Origin: UBA1361 sp035647455
GTDB lineage: Bacteria; Bacillota_I; Bacilli_A; RFN20; CAG-826
Direction of reading: 5' to 3'
Length of the DNA: 20,222 bases
Assembly: GCA_035647455.1 (NCBI GenBank)
Contig: DASRNI010000001.1
Coordinates: 1 to 20,222 of the forward strand
Shown: one piece after another, positions 1-8,172 of the stretch
Numbering within the stretch: the first letter of the stretch is position 1
Layout of the letters: each line of letters starts with the position of its first letter
Made by a program: the position numbers and the translations under genes
The notes under the pieces: generated by a model
What the model was told of the DNA's origin: nothing
The model's database searches: none
The model's input: only the letters and a program-made list of their open reading frames with translations

Positions 1-1599
1 AGCACTGCGAATTAAGGCATCAGTTTTATTATCAACCGCACTTAAAGCGTCATCAAAGATTAAAATCGGTTTATCACTTACTAAGACACGGGCAATGGCA
101 ACGCGCTGCTTTTGGCCACCAGAAAGTGTTGTGCCCCGTTCTCCAACCATCGTGTCATAACCTTTACTGAAACTTCGTATATCCGCGTTAATCGTCGCTA
201 TTTCACTCGCATCTTCAATTAACGCAAACGGAATACTTTTACTTGTAATACTAATGTTTTCGCGAATTGTTTTCGAATAAAGAAACGGATTTTGTAAGAC
301 GGCACCGATGTTTTTCCGTAAGTGATGCTTTTCAATCTCACGGAGTTCAACGCCATCAACTAAAATACTACCTTCATATTCATACATCCGCATTAGTAAA
401 TTCATAATCGTTGTTTTTCCGCTACCCGTTCGACCAATAAAGGCGACTGTTTGACCTTTTTTAATCGTAAAATTAAGTTTACGTAATGCATAGTCTTCGG
501 CATCAGGAAACTTAAACGAAACATCTTTAAAAATAATCTCCCCATTAATCGCGGGTTTTTCTTTTCCGTTCACGGTGAATTCGCTTTGCTCGGCGAGTAT
601 TTCATTAATCCGCGTCATGGCGACGTTCGCCATTGAAAAGTCATTGATCAGCCGCCCAAGTCCACGGACCGGCCAAATTAAGAGACCAATGAGCATCAGT
701 GCGGCCGCAACGTCAGGTGCGTTTAAATGGCCGTTAAGGGAAAGGTAGATACCAACAAGCGTAATCACTAAGTATTGCGATAAGGCGAGAAAGTCCATCA
801 TCCCCCAATATAAGCCCACTACTTTGTTTGTTTTAATGCGTTCCGTTGTGTGGGCTAAGTTTTTTTCATCGAGTTTACTAATTTCAAAGTTTTCATTTGC
901 AAACGCTTTAACAATTTTAATATTATTGACGTTTTCTTGGATGACCGTAATCATTTCCGCTTCTTTTTCTTCAATTTCACGATATCGTTTCCGCACTCGA
1001 CCGAAGTAAAGAATACTAGAAACAGCGTAAATTGGAATTGTCGCAAGGGCAATGTACATTAAAAGTGGGCTTAAAAAGTACATTTGGTACGCTCCGCTGA
1101 GTAATGTAAAAACAAGCCCAAAAGCATCCATAAACCGAACAACAATAAAACCTGTTGTCGTTTCAACATCACTTGTTACACGCTGAATTAAATCACCCGT
1201 ATCGCTATTATTTAAATAATGGTACGGCAAACTTTGAATATGGTCGAAAAGTTTCACACGGAGTTCAAGCGCAATTTGTTCTTGCAGTCGCGCCTGTATT
1301 GTTCGTTCGCCAATCATTAATGTAAAGCGCGTTACTTGCCACGTTAAAAGACTAAGCGCAATAAAAATGACGGCTTGCAATGCTGTTTCAGCGCTATTTA
1401 AAAACGTTAAAACAAAACCCGGTAAATTAACATCAGTCACTGTACCGCCGATGTTTTGTAAGTATTTTAATAAATACTGCGTGAAAAGCGGAACAAAGCT
1501 ATATGTTACACGATGAAAAACGACGAGCAAAAGCGCGACAATTAAAAGGGGGAAATGCCCCTTAAGTAAAGAAAATAGTGAATTTGATCTTTTTTTCAT
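1..1599 (-). CDS. ABC exporter half-transporter, degenerate-site subunit type (3' end outside window)
   Basis: This is a fused membrane-domain and ATPase half-exporter; 533 codons are visible and the gene runs off the left edge. The first ~330 residues hold the hydrophobic exporter core, with helices around 15-35, 75-95, 160-200 and 270-310. The nucleotide-binding domain follows: Walker A GRTGSGKTT at 389-397, Q-loop Gln436, signature LSGGQ at 492-496, and Walker B PILIFDD at 511-517. Asp517 stands where the catalytic Glu normally sits, which is typical of the degenerate subunit of heterodimeric exporters, so a partner gene is expected just beyond the left edge. The ATG at 1599 is the only possible start, because an in-frame TAA lies about 18 nt upstream and no other start codon intervenes. 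There is no Shine-Dalgarno at normal distance: the nearest AGAGGT lies in the hairpin at 1609-1625. Substrate is unknown; drug or lipid export is typical of the family. Confidence 0.93.
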   Translation of the reverse strand, partial: MKKRSNSLFSLLKGHFPLLIVALLLVVFHRVTYSFVPLFTQYLLKYLQNIGGTVTDVNLPGFVLTFLNSAETALQAVIFIALSLLTWQVTRFTLMIGERTIQARLQEQIALELRVKLFDHIQSLPYHYLNNSDTGDLIQRVTSDVETTTGFIVVRFMDAFGLVFTLLSGAYQMYFLSPLLMYIALATIPIYAVSSILYFGRVRKRYREIEEKEAEMITVIQENVNNIKIVKAFANENFEISKLDEKNLAHTTERIKTNKVVGLYWGMMDFLALSQYLVITLVGIYLSLNGHLNAPDVAAALMLIGLLIWPVRGLGRLINDFSMANVAMTRINEILAEQSEFTVNGKEKPAINGEIIFKDVSFKFPDAEDYALRKLNFTIKKGQTVAFIGRTGSGKTTIMNLLMRMYEYEGSILVDGVELREIEKHHLRKNIGAVLQNPFLYSKTIRENISITSKSIPFALIEDASEIATINADIRSFSKGYDTMVGERGTTLSGGQKQRVAIARVLVSDKPILIFDDALSAVDNKTDALIRSA

Positions 1600-1608
1600 C
1601 TGTAATAA

Positions 1609-1625
1609 AAGAGGTTATACCTCTT
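1609..1625 (-). terminator. Hairpin in the leader of the partial ABC gene (attenuator, terminator or SD-masking stem)
   Basis: AAGAGGT and ACCTCTT form a perfect 7-bp stem with a 3-nt loop. Read on the minus strand it is followed by four T residues, and it ends about 10 nt before the ATG at 1599. It could be a second terminator for the gnd-zwf operon. Because the only SD-like sequence near the ABC start is in the stem, it could instead control that gene. Confidence 0.4.
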
Positions 1626-1648
1626 GCTCTATTTTACGCTATTTAATT

Positions 1649-1666
1649 AAAAATACTTTGTATTTT
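1649..1666 (-). terminator. AT-rich intrinsic terminator-like hairpin after the gnd-zwf operon
   Basis: On the minus strand AAAATAC, a 3-nt loop and GTATTTT form a 7-bp stem that runs into five T residues. It lies about 10 nt after the stop of the cyclase-family gene. The stem is AT-rich and so thermodynamically weak, but the position and T-run fit an intrinsic terminator. Confidence 0.45.
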
Positions 1667-1675
1667 ATAAAGAAA

Positions 1676-2302
1676 CTACATTTCTTTCAAAACGACTGTT
1701 AGTGGTGTGCCATCAACGTCATCAAGTTTTAACGGTAAAGCGATTAGTTCGTACGTCCCTTCTGGCACTTCTTTAAGACGTAAGCCTTCAATAATCCAAA
1801 CATTATGATTAATTAATGTATGGTGGGTTGGGTGGCCCGGTTGATCGCGCTCAATTCCAAGTGCATCAAGACCAACTGCGAATACTTTTTTCGCTGCTAA
1901 ATATTTTGCGGCGTCGTAACCTACAAAAATAAACTCAACATTAAAATAGTCTTCATCACTATTTTTCGTTTTAAGAAATATTGTTTCACCTGCAGCTATA
2001 TTAAATTTTTCTAAGTGTTCCGGTTTTATTTCACCAGTAACATTCGTTAAGTCTAGCACACGAGCGGTACGTAAAAATGTTGTTACGTCAAAACCTTTAC
2101 TCGTCACGCCGTCGTCTTGAACGTGACGGGCAAAGTCCATATGTGTGCCGGTATGAACGTTAAACTTTACATACGTTTCATTCGTGCTGTCACCAGCCTT
2201 TTTACTACTTGCAACCGTAAACACAGGTTTCTTTTCCACCTTATCTTTATAAACAACAATATTTTCATTAATTGTCATTGTGACATCGTACATTTTTTTC
2301 AT
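1676..2302 (-). CDS. Cyclase-family (kynurenine formamidase-like) metal-dependent hydrolase
   Basis: This 208-residue protein belongs to the cyclase/arylformamidase family (PF04199). The metal-binding motif is HTGTHMDFARH at residues 50-60, matching HxGTHxDxPxH except that Ala58 replaces Pro. A second conserved block, GHPTHHTLI with a following IIEG (157-173), supplies further His residues and a Glu. Family members hydrolyse amide or lactone-like bonds using Zn or Mn, usually in the cytosol; there is no signal peptide. An in-frame ATG exists upstream at 2332, inside zwf, but the ATG at 2302 has a GGAG (2310-2313) at 7-nt spacing and lies 4 nt after the zwf stop, so it is preferred. It is the last gene of the gnd-zwf operon, which suggests a substrate in sugar-phosphate or NADPH-linked metabolism. 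The exact reaction cannot be read from the sequence. Confidence 0.85.
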   Translation of the reverse strand: MKKMYDVTMTINENIVVYKDKVEKKPVFTVASSKKAGDSTNETYVKFNVHTGTHMDFARHVQDDGVTSKGFDVTTFLRTARVLDLTNVTGEIKPEHLEKFNIAAGETIFLKTKNSDEDYFNVEFIFVGYDAAKYLAAKKVFAVGLDALGIERDQPGHPTHHTLINHNVWIIEGLRLKEVPEGTYELIALPLKLDDVDGTPLTVVLKEM

Positions 2303-2306
2303 CTTC

Positions 2307-3638
2307 TTACTCCAAACTATACCCATCTTCATAAATTACAAGTTTCGTTCTTGGAACTTGGGCAATTATTTTCCAAGCATACATTATTTCTTCCCAATCA
2401 GGGAATAAGCTTTTATGCGTTAAAATCATTTCAAGAAAAAGCTTTTCGTACGCTTCTTTAACGTTATTCGGGAAAACGCACGTATAACAATATTCAAACG
2501 CTGTTTGTTCAATAAGTTGCTCGTAGCCTGGTTGCTTCCCGTTTAGCGTATGAACAATCTTCGCTTCCGGCGCTAAATAAATCCGCAACGTATTTGGATA
2601 AACTTCGTCATCAAAAAGCGTGTGCGTTGCTGGTTTCTTAAAGATAATCTCAATATATGCTTCTTTTTTAGCTAGTTTCTTTCCGGTATAAACGTAAATT
2701 GGTACCCCGTCAAATAAGCCATTATTAACGACGAGTTTTAAAAAGGCTAGCGTTGGTGTTTTTGAGTTTTTCTTAACACCACTTTCCGTTAAATATGACT
2801 GATACTGACCTAAAACCGTACTTTTTTCGTCAATCTTGATATTTTTCAAAACATCAAGCTTTGTCTTTTTAATATCTTTGCTATTTAAAGAAGCGGGCGT
2901 TTTCATCGCAACAAGGGCGACAATTTGTAGTAAGTGACTTTGCACCATATCGCTTAAGACACCAACTTGATCGTAATAAGCCCCACGCTTTAAAATTCCT
3001 TCGTCTTCACTCACAATAATTTTTACTTCATCAATATATTCTTTACTCCAAAGAGAAGAATATTTAATATTTGCAAAACGGAGTGTGAGTAAGTTTTGAA
3101 TCATCTCTTTACCTAAATAATGATCAACACGATAAATTTGTTTTTCACTAAAGTACTTTGTGACAATTTCATTAATATCTTGAGCGTCTTTAAAATTAAG
3201 GCCAAACGGCTTTTCAAAAGCGAGCACATCGTCGTCACTATCTTTAGTCGCAATGTTATAGCGACTTAAGCCAAGCGCAATGTCGGCGAATAAGTTTGGG
3301 CCAACCGCAAAATAAAAGATTTTTTTAACGCGGGCGAACCCTTGACTTTCTTCGGTGATTTTCGTCGCCAAACTTTCAAAACTTTCGACTTCGGTGAGAT
3401 TAACATTGACATAATCAAGGTACGGTTTAAGCACCTTTAAATTACCGCTAAAGCTATGTTGTTTCGTGACAAACGCAAAGTAATCTTCATTCATAAAGTC
3501 ACGACGACCAACGGCAAGAACTTTGACGTCACTTGCAAATTCTTTGTCAGTGATTAAATTACTTAACGCTGGTAAAAGCTTCCGTAACGCTAAGTCACCA
3601 GTTGCCCCGAAAATCGTCACAATTAACTTATTTTTCAT
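2307..3638 (-). CDS. zwf: Glucose-6-phosphate 1-dehydrogenase
   Basis: The enzyme oxidises glucose 6-phosphate to 6-phosphogluconolactone with reduction of NADP, the entry step of the oxidative pentose phosphate pathway. Visible landmarks are the dinucleotide-binding GATGDLA at 11-17, EKPFG at 142-146, and the substrate and active-site block RVDHYLGKE at 170-178 with its catalytic His. At 443 residues it is shorter than the usual 480-500. The ATG at 3638 is chosen over an in-frame ATG at 3671 because the protein then begins MKNKLIVTIFGATGD, as is usual, and overlaps the gnd stop by only 11 nt, consistent with translational coupling. It sits directly after gnd and before the cyclase-family gene. 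Confidence 0.96.
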   Translation of the reverse strand: MKNKLIVTIFGATGDLALRKLLPALSNLITDKEFASDVKVLAVGRRDFMNEDYFAFVTKQHSFSGNLKVLKPYLDYVNVNLTEVESFESLATKITEESQGFARVKKIFYFAVGPNLFADIALGLSRYNIATKDSDDDVLAFEKPFGLNFKDAQDINEIVTKYFSEKQIYRVDHYLGKEMIQNLLTLRFANIKYSSLWSKEYIDEVKIIVSEDEGILKRGAYYDQVGVLSDMVQSHLLQIVALVAMKTPASLNSKDIKKTKLDVLKNIKIDEKSTVLGQYQSYLTESGVKKNSKTPTLAFLKLVVNNGLFDGVPIYVYTGKKLAKKEAYIEIIFKKPATHTLFDDEVYPNTLRIYLAPEAKIVHTLNGKQPGYEQLIEQTAFEYCYTCVFPNNVKEAYEKLFLEMILTHKSLFPDWEEIMYAWKIIAQVPRTKLVIYEDGYSLE

Positions 3639-4530
3639 CTTTTTTATACACTTTATGGCCACCAAATTCATTTCTTATTGCGGCCACAACTTTCTCGCCA
3701 AACTTCGTTTCGTCTTTACTTTTATAACGGGCAAATAGCGCTGCGGTAATAACGGGGAGCGCGACTTTACTGCTTAACGCTTCTTCAATCATCCACATCC
3801 CTTCGCCGCTATCATCAACAACTCCTGCTAATTCACTTAACTCAGGACTCTTGCTAAACGCATCACGAATATTTTTAATTAAAAGTGATTCAATTATTGA
3901 ACCGTGATTCCAGACGTTTGCAATTTGATAGTAATCAAGTTCGAAGTCACTCTTTTCTAAAAAGGCGAAGCCTTCACCAATTGCTTGCATCATTCCGTAT
4001 TCAATCCCGTTATGGACCATTTTTACAAAGTGCCCTGCTCCCGGCTTACCAACGTGAGCGTAACCGTCCTTCGTTGCTATTTTAAGAAAGACTGGTTCAA
4101 GTTTTTTAATGACTTCTATTTCTCCACCCGCCATTAAGCACGCACCATTACGCGCACCATGTGTTCCGCCACTTGTGCCTAAATCAATAAAATCAAGTCC
4201 ATGGTCTTTTAGTGTAGCGTGGCGCATAATACTTAAGTTAAAGTTTGAATTACCACCGTCAACAATAATGTCACCTTTTTTCAAGAGCGGACGAATTTCT
4301 AAAAGTACTTGGTCGACAACGTTATTTGGAACTAAAAGCCACACGACATAATTTTCATCGTTACGCTTTAAAAGTTCACCGTAACTATCCGCGACCGGAA
4401 TATTTAACGCTCGCGCTGCGTCACGCGTTTTTTGACTGCGGGCATAACCTGTTACGTCAAGCTCGTGATCTAACATATTTTGGGCAATATTCATCCCCAT
4501 TTTTCCTAAACCGATTAATTTAATTTTCAT
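3628..4530 (-). CDS. gnd: 6-phosphogluconate dehydrogenase (decarboxylating), short form
   Basis: The enzyme converts 6-phosphogluconate to ribulose 5-phosphate and CO2 with NAD(P) reduction. At 300 residues it belongs to the short class (GntZ/YqeC-like), not the ~470-residue form. The N-terminal Rossmann motif GLGKMGMN is at 7-14. Substrate-binding motifs are DGGNSN at 91-96 and GTSGG at 118-122, and the catalytic Lys/Asn segment is KMVHNGIEYG at 170-179. The end of the second strand reads YARSQ, with no acidic residue, which hints at NADP use but does not prove it. Translation starts at the ATG at 4530, behind AAAGGAG at 4539-4545. It is the first gene of the operon gnd-zwf-hydrolase, with a perfect TATAAT at 4555-4560 upstream. 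Confidence 0.96.
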   Translation of the reverse strand: MKIKLIGLGKMGMNIAQNMLDHELDVTGYARSQKTRDAARALNIPVADSYGELLKRNDENYVVWLLVPNNVVDQVLLEIRPLLKKGDIIVDGGNSNFNLSIMRHATLKDHGLDFIDLGTSGGTHGARNGACLMAGGEIEVIKKLEPVFLKIATKDGYAHVGKPGAGHFVKMVHNGIEYGMMQAIGEGFAFLEKSDFELDYYQIANVWNHGSIIESLLIKNIRDAFSKSPELSELAGVVDDSGEGMWMIEEALSSKVALPVITAALFARYKSKDETKFGEKVVAAIRNEFGGHKVYKKDEK

Positions 4531-4538
4531 TTTAAAAG

Positions 4539-4560
4539 CTCCTTTATCATTACTATTATA
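4539..4560 (-). promoter_or_regulatory. Putative gnd promoter -10 and ribosome site
   Basis: On the minus strand a perfect TATAAT spans 4560-4555 and AAAGGAG spans 4545-4539, giving a leader of roughly 18 nt before the gnd ATG. No convincing -35 element is found; the -35 zone overlaps the inverted repeat at 4570-4589, so an activator or repressor could act there. Confidence 0.45.
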
Positions 4561-4569
4561 TATTAAGTG

Positions 4570-4589
4570 AACGTTATTTTAATAACGTT
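4570..4589. repeat. 9-bp inverted repeat between the ABC operon and gnd (operator or weak terminator)
   Basis: AACGTTATT and AATAACGTT are perfect complements separated by TT. The repeat begins 5 nt beyond the stop of the ABC gene at 4595, so it could be its terminator, but no T-run follows on the minus strand. It also covers the -35 zone of the gnd promoter, which would suit an operator. Confidence 0.5.
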
Positions 4590-4594
4590 GCATT

Positions 4595-6430
4595 TTAAGT
4601 CCACTCGAATTGGCCGGTATATAGCTCATAATACACGCGTTTTTCATTAATTAAGTCGTCGTGACTACCGCGCTCAATTATCTCACCTTTTTCTAAAACT
4701 AAAATCGCCTTAGCGTTTTTAATTGTACTTAAGCGGTGGGCAATCACGAAAACGGTTTTGTTTTCCATTAATTCGTCCATCGCCTTTTGAATGAGTTTTT
4801 CACTCCGTGTATCAATATTACTCGTTGCTTCATCTAGAATTAAAACTGGCGGCTGGACAATCGCAGCACGGGCGAGCGCTAAAAGTTGGCGCTGTCCACT
4901 CGATAAATTACTTGCGTTATCGGTAATGTACGTATTATAGCCGTCCGGTAAATGTTCAATAAAAAAGTTCGCGTTACTTATTTCTGCCGCTTTTTTCGCT
5001 TCAACAATTGTTGTCCCAGGTGAAGCATACGTGATATTATTTAAAATCGTATCACTAAAAAGATGCGTATCTTGAATAACGACACTGACACTACGACGTA
5101 AATCGTCTTTTTTAATGTCGCGAATATCGATCCCGTCGTACGTTATTGTTCCGCTATTGATTTCATAAAAACGCGTAATTAAGTTAATAATCGTTGTTTT
5201 ACCAGCACCGGTTGAACCAACTAAAGCAATCTTTTCGCCTTTACTAGCGTAAAGTGAAACATTTTTTAAAACAAGCGCGTCTGGATCATAACCAAAGCTT
5301 ACGTTATCAAAGATAACGTCACCAACAAACTTTTTATATGTAAAGCCGTTTTCTGTTGGAATCTTCCACGCAAGTGTTGGGGTTGGTTCCATTGTTTCAA
5401 CGATTTCGCCGTCAAGCGTAACCGCACTTACAAGTGTAACTTCTCCTTCATCAACTTCTTTCGCTTCATCGAGAAAATTAAAGATTCGTTCCGCACCAGC
5501 AATACCGTTATAAAGCGCGTTAATTTGATTCGTAATTTGGTTAAACGGATTACTACTTTGGCGGACATAAATTAAGTACGATGCGAGCGCACCAAGATTA
5601 ATAAATCCGCTTAAAGCAAAGAGTGCACCTGCGACACTACTTATCGCGTAATTAAAGTAAGACAAACTCACAATAATCGGGGTGACACGTAAAGCATTTT
5701 CATGCGCGTTCGTCGCCGCTTCTTTGAAGTTAGTGTCAACTTTTTCAAAGTTACTAAAATCTTTATCGTGACGCATAAACATATCACTAACTTTTAAACC
5801 CATCACCATTTCTTCGACAAAGCTATTTAGTTCCGCAACTTCTTTTTGGGTTTCGCGGAAATATTTCTGTGCTCTTTTAGCATTGATTCGTAAAAAGAGA
5901 AACATGAGACCAATAAAGAAAATAACAATCAGTGATAAGTAAATATTAATTAAAAAGAGAAAAACAATCGTACCGGTAGCCATCACAAAAGAAAAGATAA
6001 TCGTCGTAAAGCCGGTGTTAAGTGCTTCATTAAGTGTATCAATGTCATTCGTAAAGTAGCTCATAATATCACCGCGATTACGGCGGTCAAAATAGCTAAC
6101 GGGTAAGTACTCCATATGCGCGAAAAGCTCATTGCGAATTTCGCTAATGATTTTTTGGGAAAGTTGGACCATGAGCGGATTATAAATTGCTGCGCTACTA
6201 GCACCAATAAGAAACATTATTCCAAGTTTAATGAGCGGAATAGTCATCGCACTAATTTCGTTTGTTAATAAATATTCATCAATTAAAAAGTGAATTTGGT
6301 AAATCCCAAAAACATTAACAAAACCACTGATAATTACGAGCACGACGATAAACGTTAATTGATACGGGTACTTTGCTAAGTACTTTAAAAGTCGCCTTAA
6401 CGTTCTTCGCTTATTCACGCGCGGTTTCAT
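4595..6430 (-). CDS. Heterodimeric ABC exporter, catalytic-site subunit
   Basis: This 611-residue half-exporter has a six-helix membrane domain (about 1-320) and an ATPase domain (about 370-611). Walker A is GSTGAGKTT at 405-413, the signature is LSSGQ at 509-513 (Ser replaces the first Gly), Walker B is VLILDE ending in Glu534, and the switch His is in VIAHR at about 565. With Glu and His present, this subunit carries the consensus Walker A/B side of the competent site, while its altered signature should face the degenerate site of the partner. A roughly 45-residue linker rich in acidic residues (about 325-370) separates the two domains, as in LmrD/TM288-type subunits. A strong GGAG lies 7 nt before the ATG, which overlaps the stop of the upstream partner by 4 nt (ATGA). 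Substrate unknown; multidrug or lipid export is the usual assignment. Confidence 0.94.
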   Translation of the reverse strand: MKPRVNKRRTLRRLLKYLAKYPYQLTFIVVLVIISGFVNVFGIYQIHFLIDEYLLTNEISAMTIPLIKLGIMFLIGASSAAIYNPLMVQLSQKIISEIRNELFAHMEYLPVSYFDRRNRGDIMSYFTNDIDTLNEALNTGFTTIIFSFVMATGTIVFLFLINIYLSLIVIFFIGLMFLFLRINAKRAQKYFRETQKEVAELNSFVEEMVMGLKVSDMFMRHDKDFSNFEKVDTNFKEAATNAHENALRVTPIIVSLSYFNYAISSVAGALFALSGFINLGALASYLIYVRQSSNPFNQITNQINALYNGIAGAERIFNFLDEAKEVDEGEVTLVSAVTLDGEIVETMEPTPTLAWKIPTENGFTYKKFVGDVIFDNVSFGYDPDALVLKNVSLYASKGEKIALVGSTGAGKTTIINLITRFYEINSGTITYDGIDIRDIKKDDLRRSVSVVIQDTHLFSDTILNNITYASPGTTIVEAKKAAEISNANFFIEHLPDGYNTYITDNASNLSSGQRQLLALARAAIVQPPVLILDEATSNIDTRSEKLIQKAMDELMENKTVFVIAHRLSTIKNAKAILVLEKGEIIERGSHDDLINEKRVYYELYTGQFEWT

Positions 6431-8151
6431 ACTTTCGCTCCTTCGAGCTGCATTTCATATATATCCCGGTAAATAATATCTTTTTCAAGTAGTTCGTCAT
6501 GTGTACCTTTGTTATGAATTTTTCCTTCGTGCAAGACAATGATTTCGTCAGCGTCACTAAGAGCACTAATCCGCTGACTTACTTTAATAAGCGTTAATTC
6601 AGGGTAATATTTATTTAAGTTTTCTTTAATTTTATTTTCGTTAATCGTATCAATCGCACTTAAGCTGTCATCAAGAATTAATACTTTTGGCTTCGTAATT
6701 AAAGCCCGTGCAAGCATGAGTCGCTGCTTTTGACCACCACTAAAGTTTTTCCCGGCTTGTTCAACAAGACTATTTAAGCCGTCCGGTAGTTTCGTTACAA
6801 TTTCAAGCGCTAAACTTGCCGTTAATGCCCGTTCAATTTCTGCGTCACTTGCCGCTTCGTTGCCCCACTTTAAGTTTTCTCTTATTGTTCCTTTAAAAAG
6901 CATATTACTTTGAAAGACAACATGAACACTTTCGAGTAAGTCATTTTTACTTAACTCTTTAATATTAATTCCGTCCAACTTTACTTCGCCGCTTGTTACA
7001 TCATAAAGTCGCGCGAGCAAGTGGACAAGCGTTGATTTCCCGCTGCCAGTTTGGCCAATAATTCCTAAAGTTTGCTGTTTATTAAGTTTAAACGAGATAT
7101 TTTCTAAAATTGGCGCAGAACTTTCTTTATATTTAAAAGTAACGTTATTTACTTCGATTACTCCCGCTTTAACTTCATCTTTACTTTCTTGAACAAAACT
7201 AAATTCGTTCTCACTTTCAAGTAATTCGACAATCCGTTCACCCGATGCAAATGTGCGGGAAAGCATAATTAAAAGCTGGGCAAGCATTAAAAGTACGTTT
7301 AGAAGCTGTAGTGTATACGTTAAGAGTCCCGTAATTTGTCCGACCTTCGCGTCACCCGTACTAATAAGATCACCACCAACAAAAAGCAAAGCAATAATTG
7401 CACTATAAAGCCCTAACTGCATGAGTGGCGTATTAAAAGAAACCGTTCGAAACGCCTTTGCCGCTGTTTTACGGTACGTGTTATTAATTTTTTCAAACTT
7501 CTTTATTTCTTCTTCTTGCGTCACGTAACTTTTCACAACACGAATCGCTTGAATGTTTTCTTGGAGTGTTAAGTTTAAATTATCAAAAGCGCGTTGAAGA
7601 TAATTAAAAATTGGCCGTACTTTAAAAACAATCACGAGCATTAAGCCACCAATGATCGGTAAAACAAACGCATAAATTATTGCAAGTTTAGCGTTCATTT
7701 GAAACGAAAGCGCAAGCACCATCACAACCATAAATGGGGCGCGGAAAAGTCCGCGGAAGCCAATAATAATTGCGTTTTGGATTGTGTATGTATCATTCGT
7801 TAAGCGTGAAATAAGCGACGATGTGGCAAACTTTTCCCGGCTTTTCACACTCATGCTTTGAAGTTTCGCAAACTGGGCTTTCCGTAGTTCACTGCCAAAA
7901 CCTTGACCAGTGCGAGCGACGTACTTCACGCCAATGATCCCGACGAAAAAAGCAAGCGTACTAAAAAGAATCATGAGTGATCCCCAAAGATAAATATACG
8001 GCATATCGCGGTTAGCAATCCCGACGTCAACAATTTGCGCGTTCATAAACGGGACCATTGTTTCCAGCGCTGTTTCAAGAATAATTAAAAAAATCGCCAG
8101 TAATGCGCTCTTTCGGACCGGTTTAAAATACTTTAATAATGCTTTATTCAT
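6427..8151 (-). CDS. Heterodimeric ABC exporter, degenerate-site subunit
   Basis: This 574-residue half-exporter is the partner of the next gene. The membrane domain spans about 15-310. Walker A is GQTGSGKST at 366-374, the signature is FSGGQ at 470-474, and Walker B reads LILDD, with Asp495 in place of the catalytic Glu. The switch His is replaced by Gln526 (VSQRI). Asp plus Gln is the classic mark of the degenerate subunit, as in TM287 or BmrC, so this chain should bind ATP but hydrolyse it poorly at its own site. The ATG at 8151 lies 21 nt after the patatin-like gene and has no Shine-Dalgarno. An inverted repeat spans the start codon and an extended -10 sits immediately upstream. The heterodimer assignment rests on the two complementary active-site patterns and the 4-nt overlap. 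Confidence 0.94.
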   Translation of the reverse strand: MNKALLKYFKPVRKSALLAIFLIILETALETMVPFMNAQIVDVGIANRDMPYIYLWGSLMILFSTLAFFVGIIGVKYVARTGQGFGSELRKAQFAKLQSMSVKSREKFATSSLISRLTNDTYTIQNAIIIGFRGLFRAPFMVVMVLALSFQMNAKLAIIYAFVLPIIGGLMLVIVFKVRPIFNYLQRAFDNLNLTLQENIQAIRVVKSYVTQEEEIKKFEKINNTYRKTAAKAFRTVSFNTPLMQLGLYSAIIALLFVGGDLISTGDAKVGQITGLLTYTLQLLNVLLMLAQLLIMLSRTFASGERIVELLESENEFSFVQESKDEVKAGVIEVNNVTFKYKESSAPILENISFKLNKQQTLGIIGQTGSGKSTLVHLLARLYDVTSGEVKLDGINIKELSKNDLLESVHVVFQSNMLFKGTIRENLKWGNEAASDAEIERALTASLALEIVTKLPDGLNSLVEQAGKNFSGGQKQRLMLARALITKPKVLILDDSLSAIDTINENKIKENLNKYYPELTLIKVSQRISALSDADEIIVLHEGKIHNKGTHDELLEKDIIYRDIYEMQLEGAKV

Positions 8152-8161
8152 ACATGAATAA
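8144..8161. repeat. Perfect 8-bp inverted repeat spanning the ABC start codon
   Basis: TTATTCATACATGAATAA consists of two perfect 8-bp arms around a central AC. It covers the ATG at 8151-8149 and touches the -10-like element at 8161-8166. The position suits a repressor operator or an RNA hairpin that hides the start codon. Confidence 0.6.
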
Positions 8162-8169
8162 TTGTAGCA
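8161..8169 (-). promoter_or_regulatory. Extended -10-like element just upstream of the ABC exporter operon
   Basis: On the minus strand the sequence TGCTACAAT matches an extended -10 (TGn followed by TACAAT). If used, transcription would start about 3 nt before the ATG at 8151 and give a nearly leaderless mRNA, in line with the missing ribosome site. No good -35 is seen. Confidence 0.35.
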
Positions 8170-8172
8170 TAT

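Noticed and set aside
1626..1637. TAAAAT as promoter of the partial ABC gene
   Set aside because: It has no -35 or TGn extension, and transcription would start inside the hairpin arm.
2117..2461. 114-codon plus-strand frame across the hydrolase/zwf junction
   Set aside because: It lies opposite two well-supported genes, and its product has no recognisable features.
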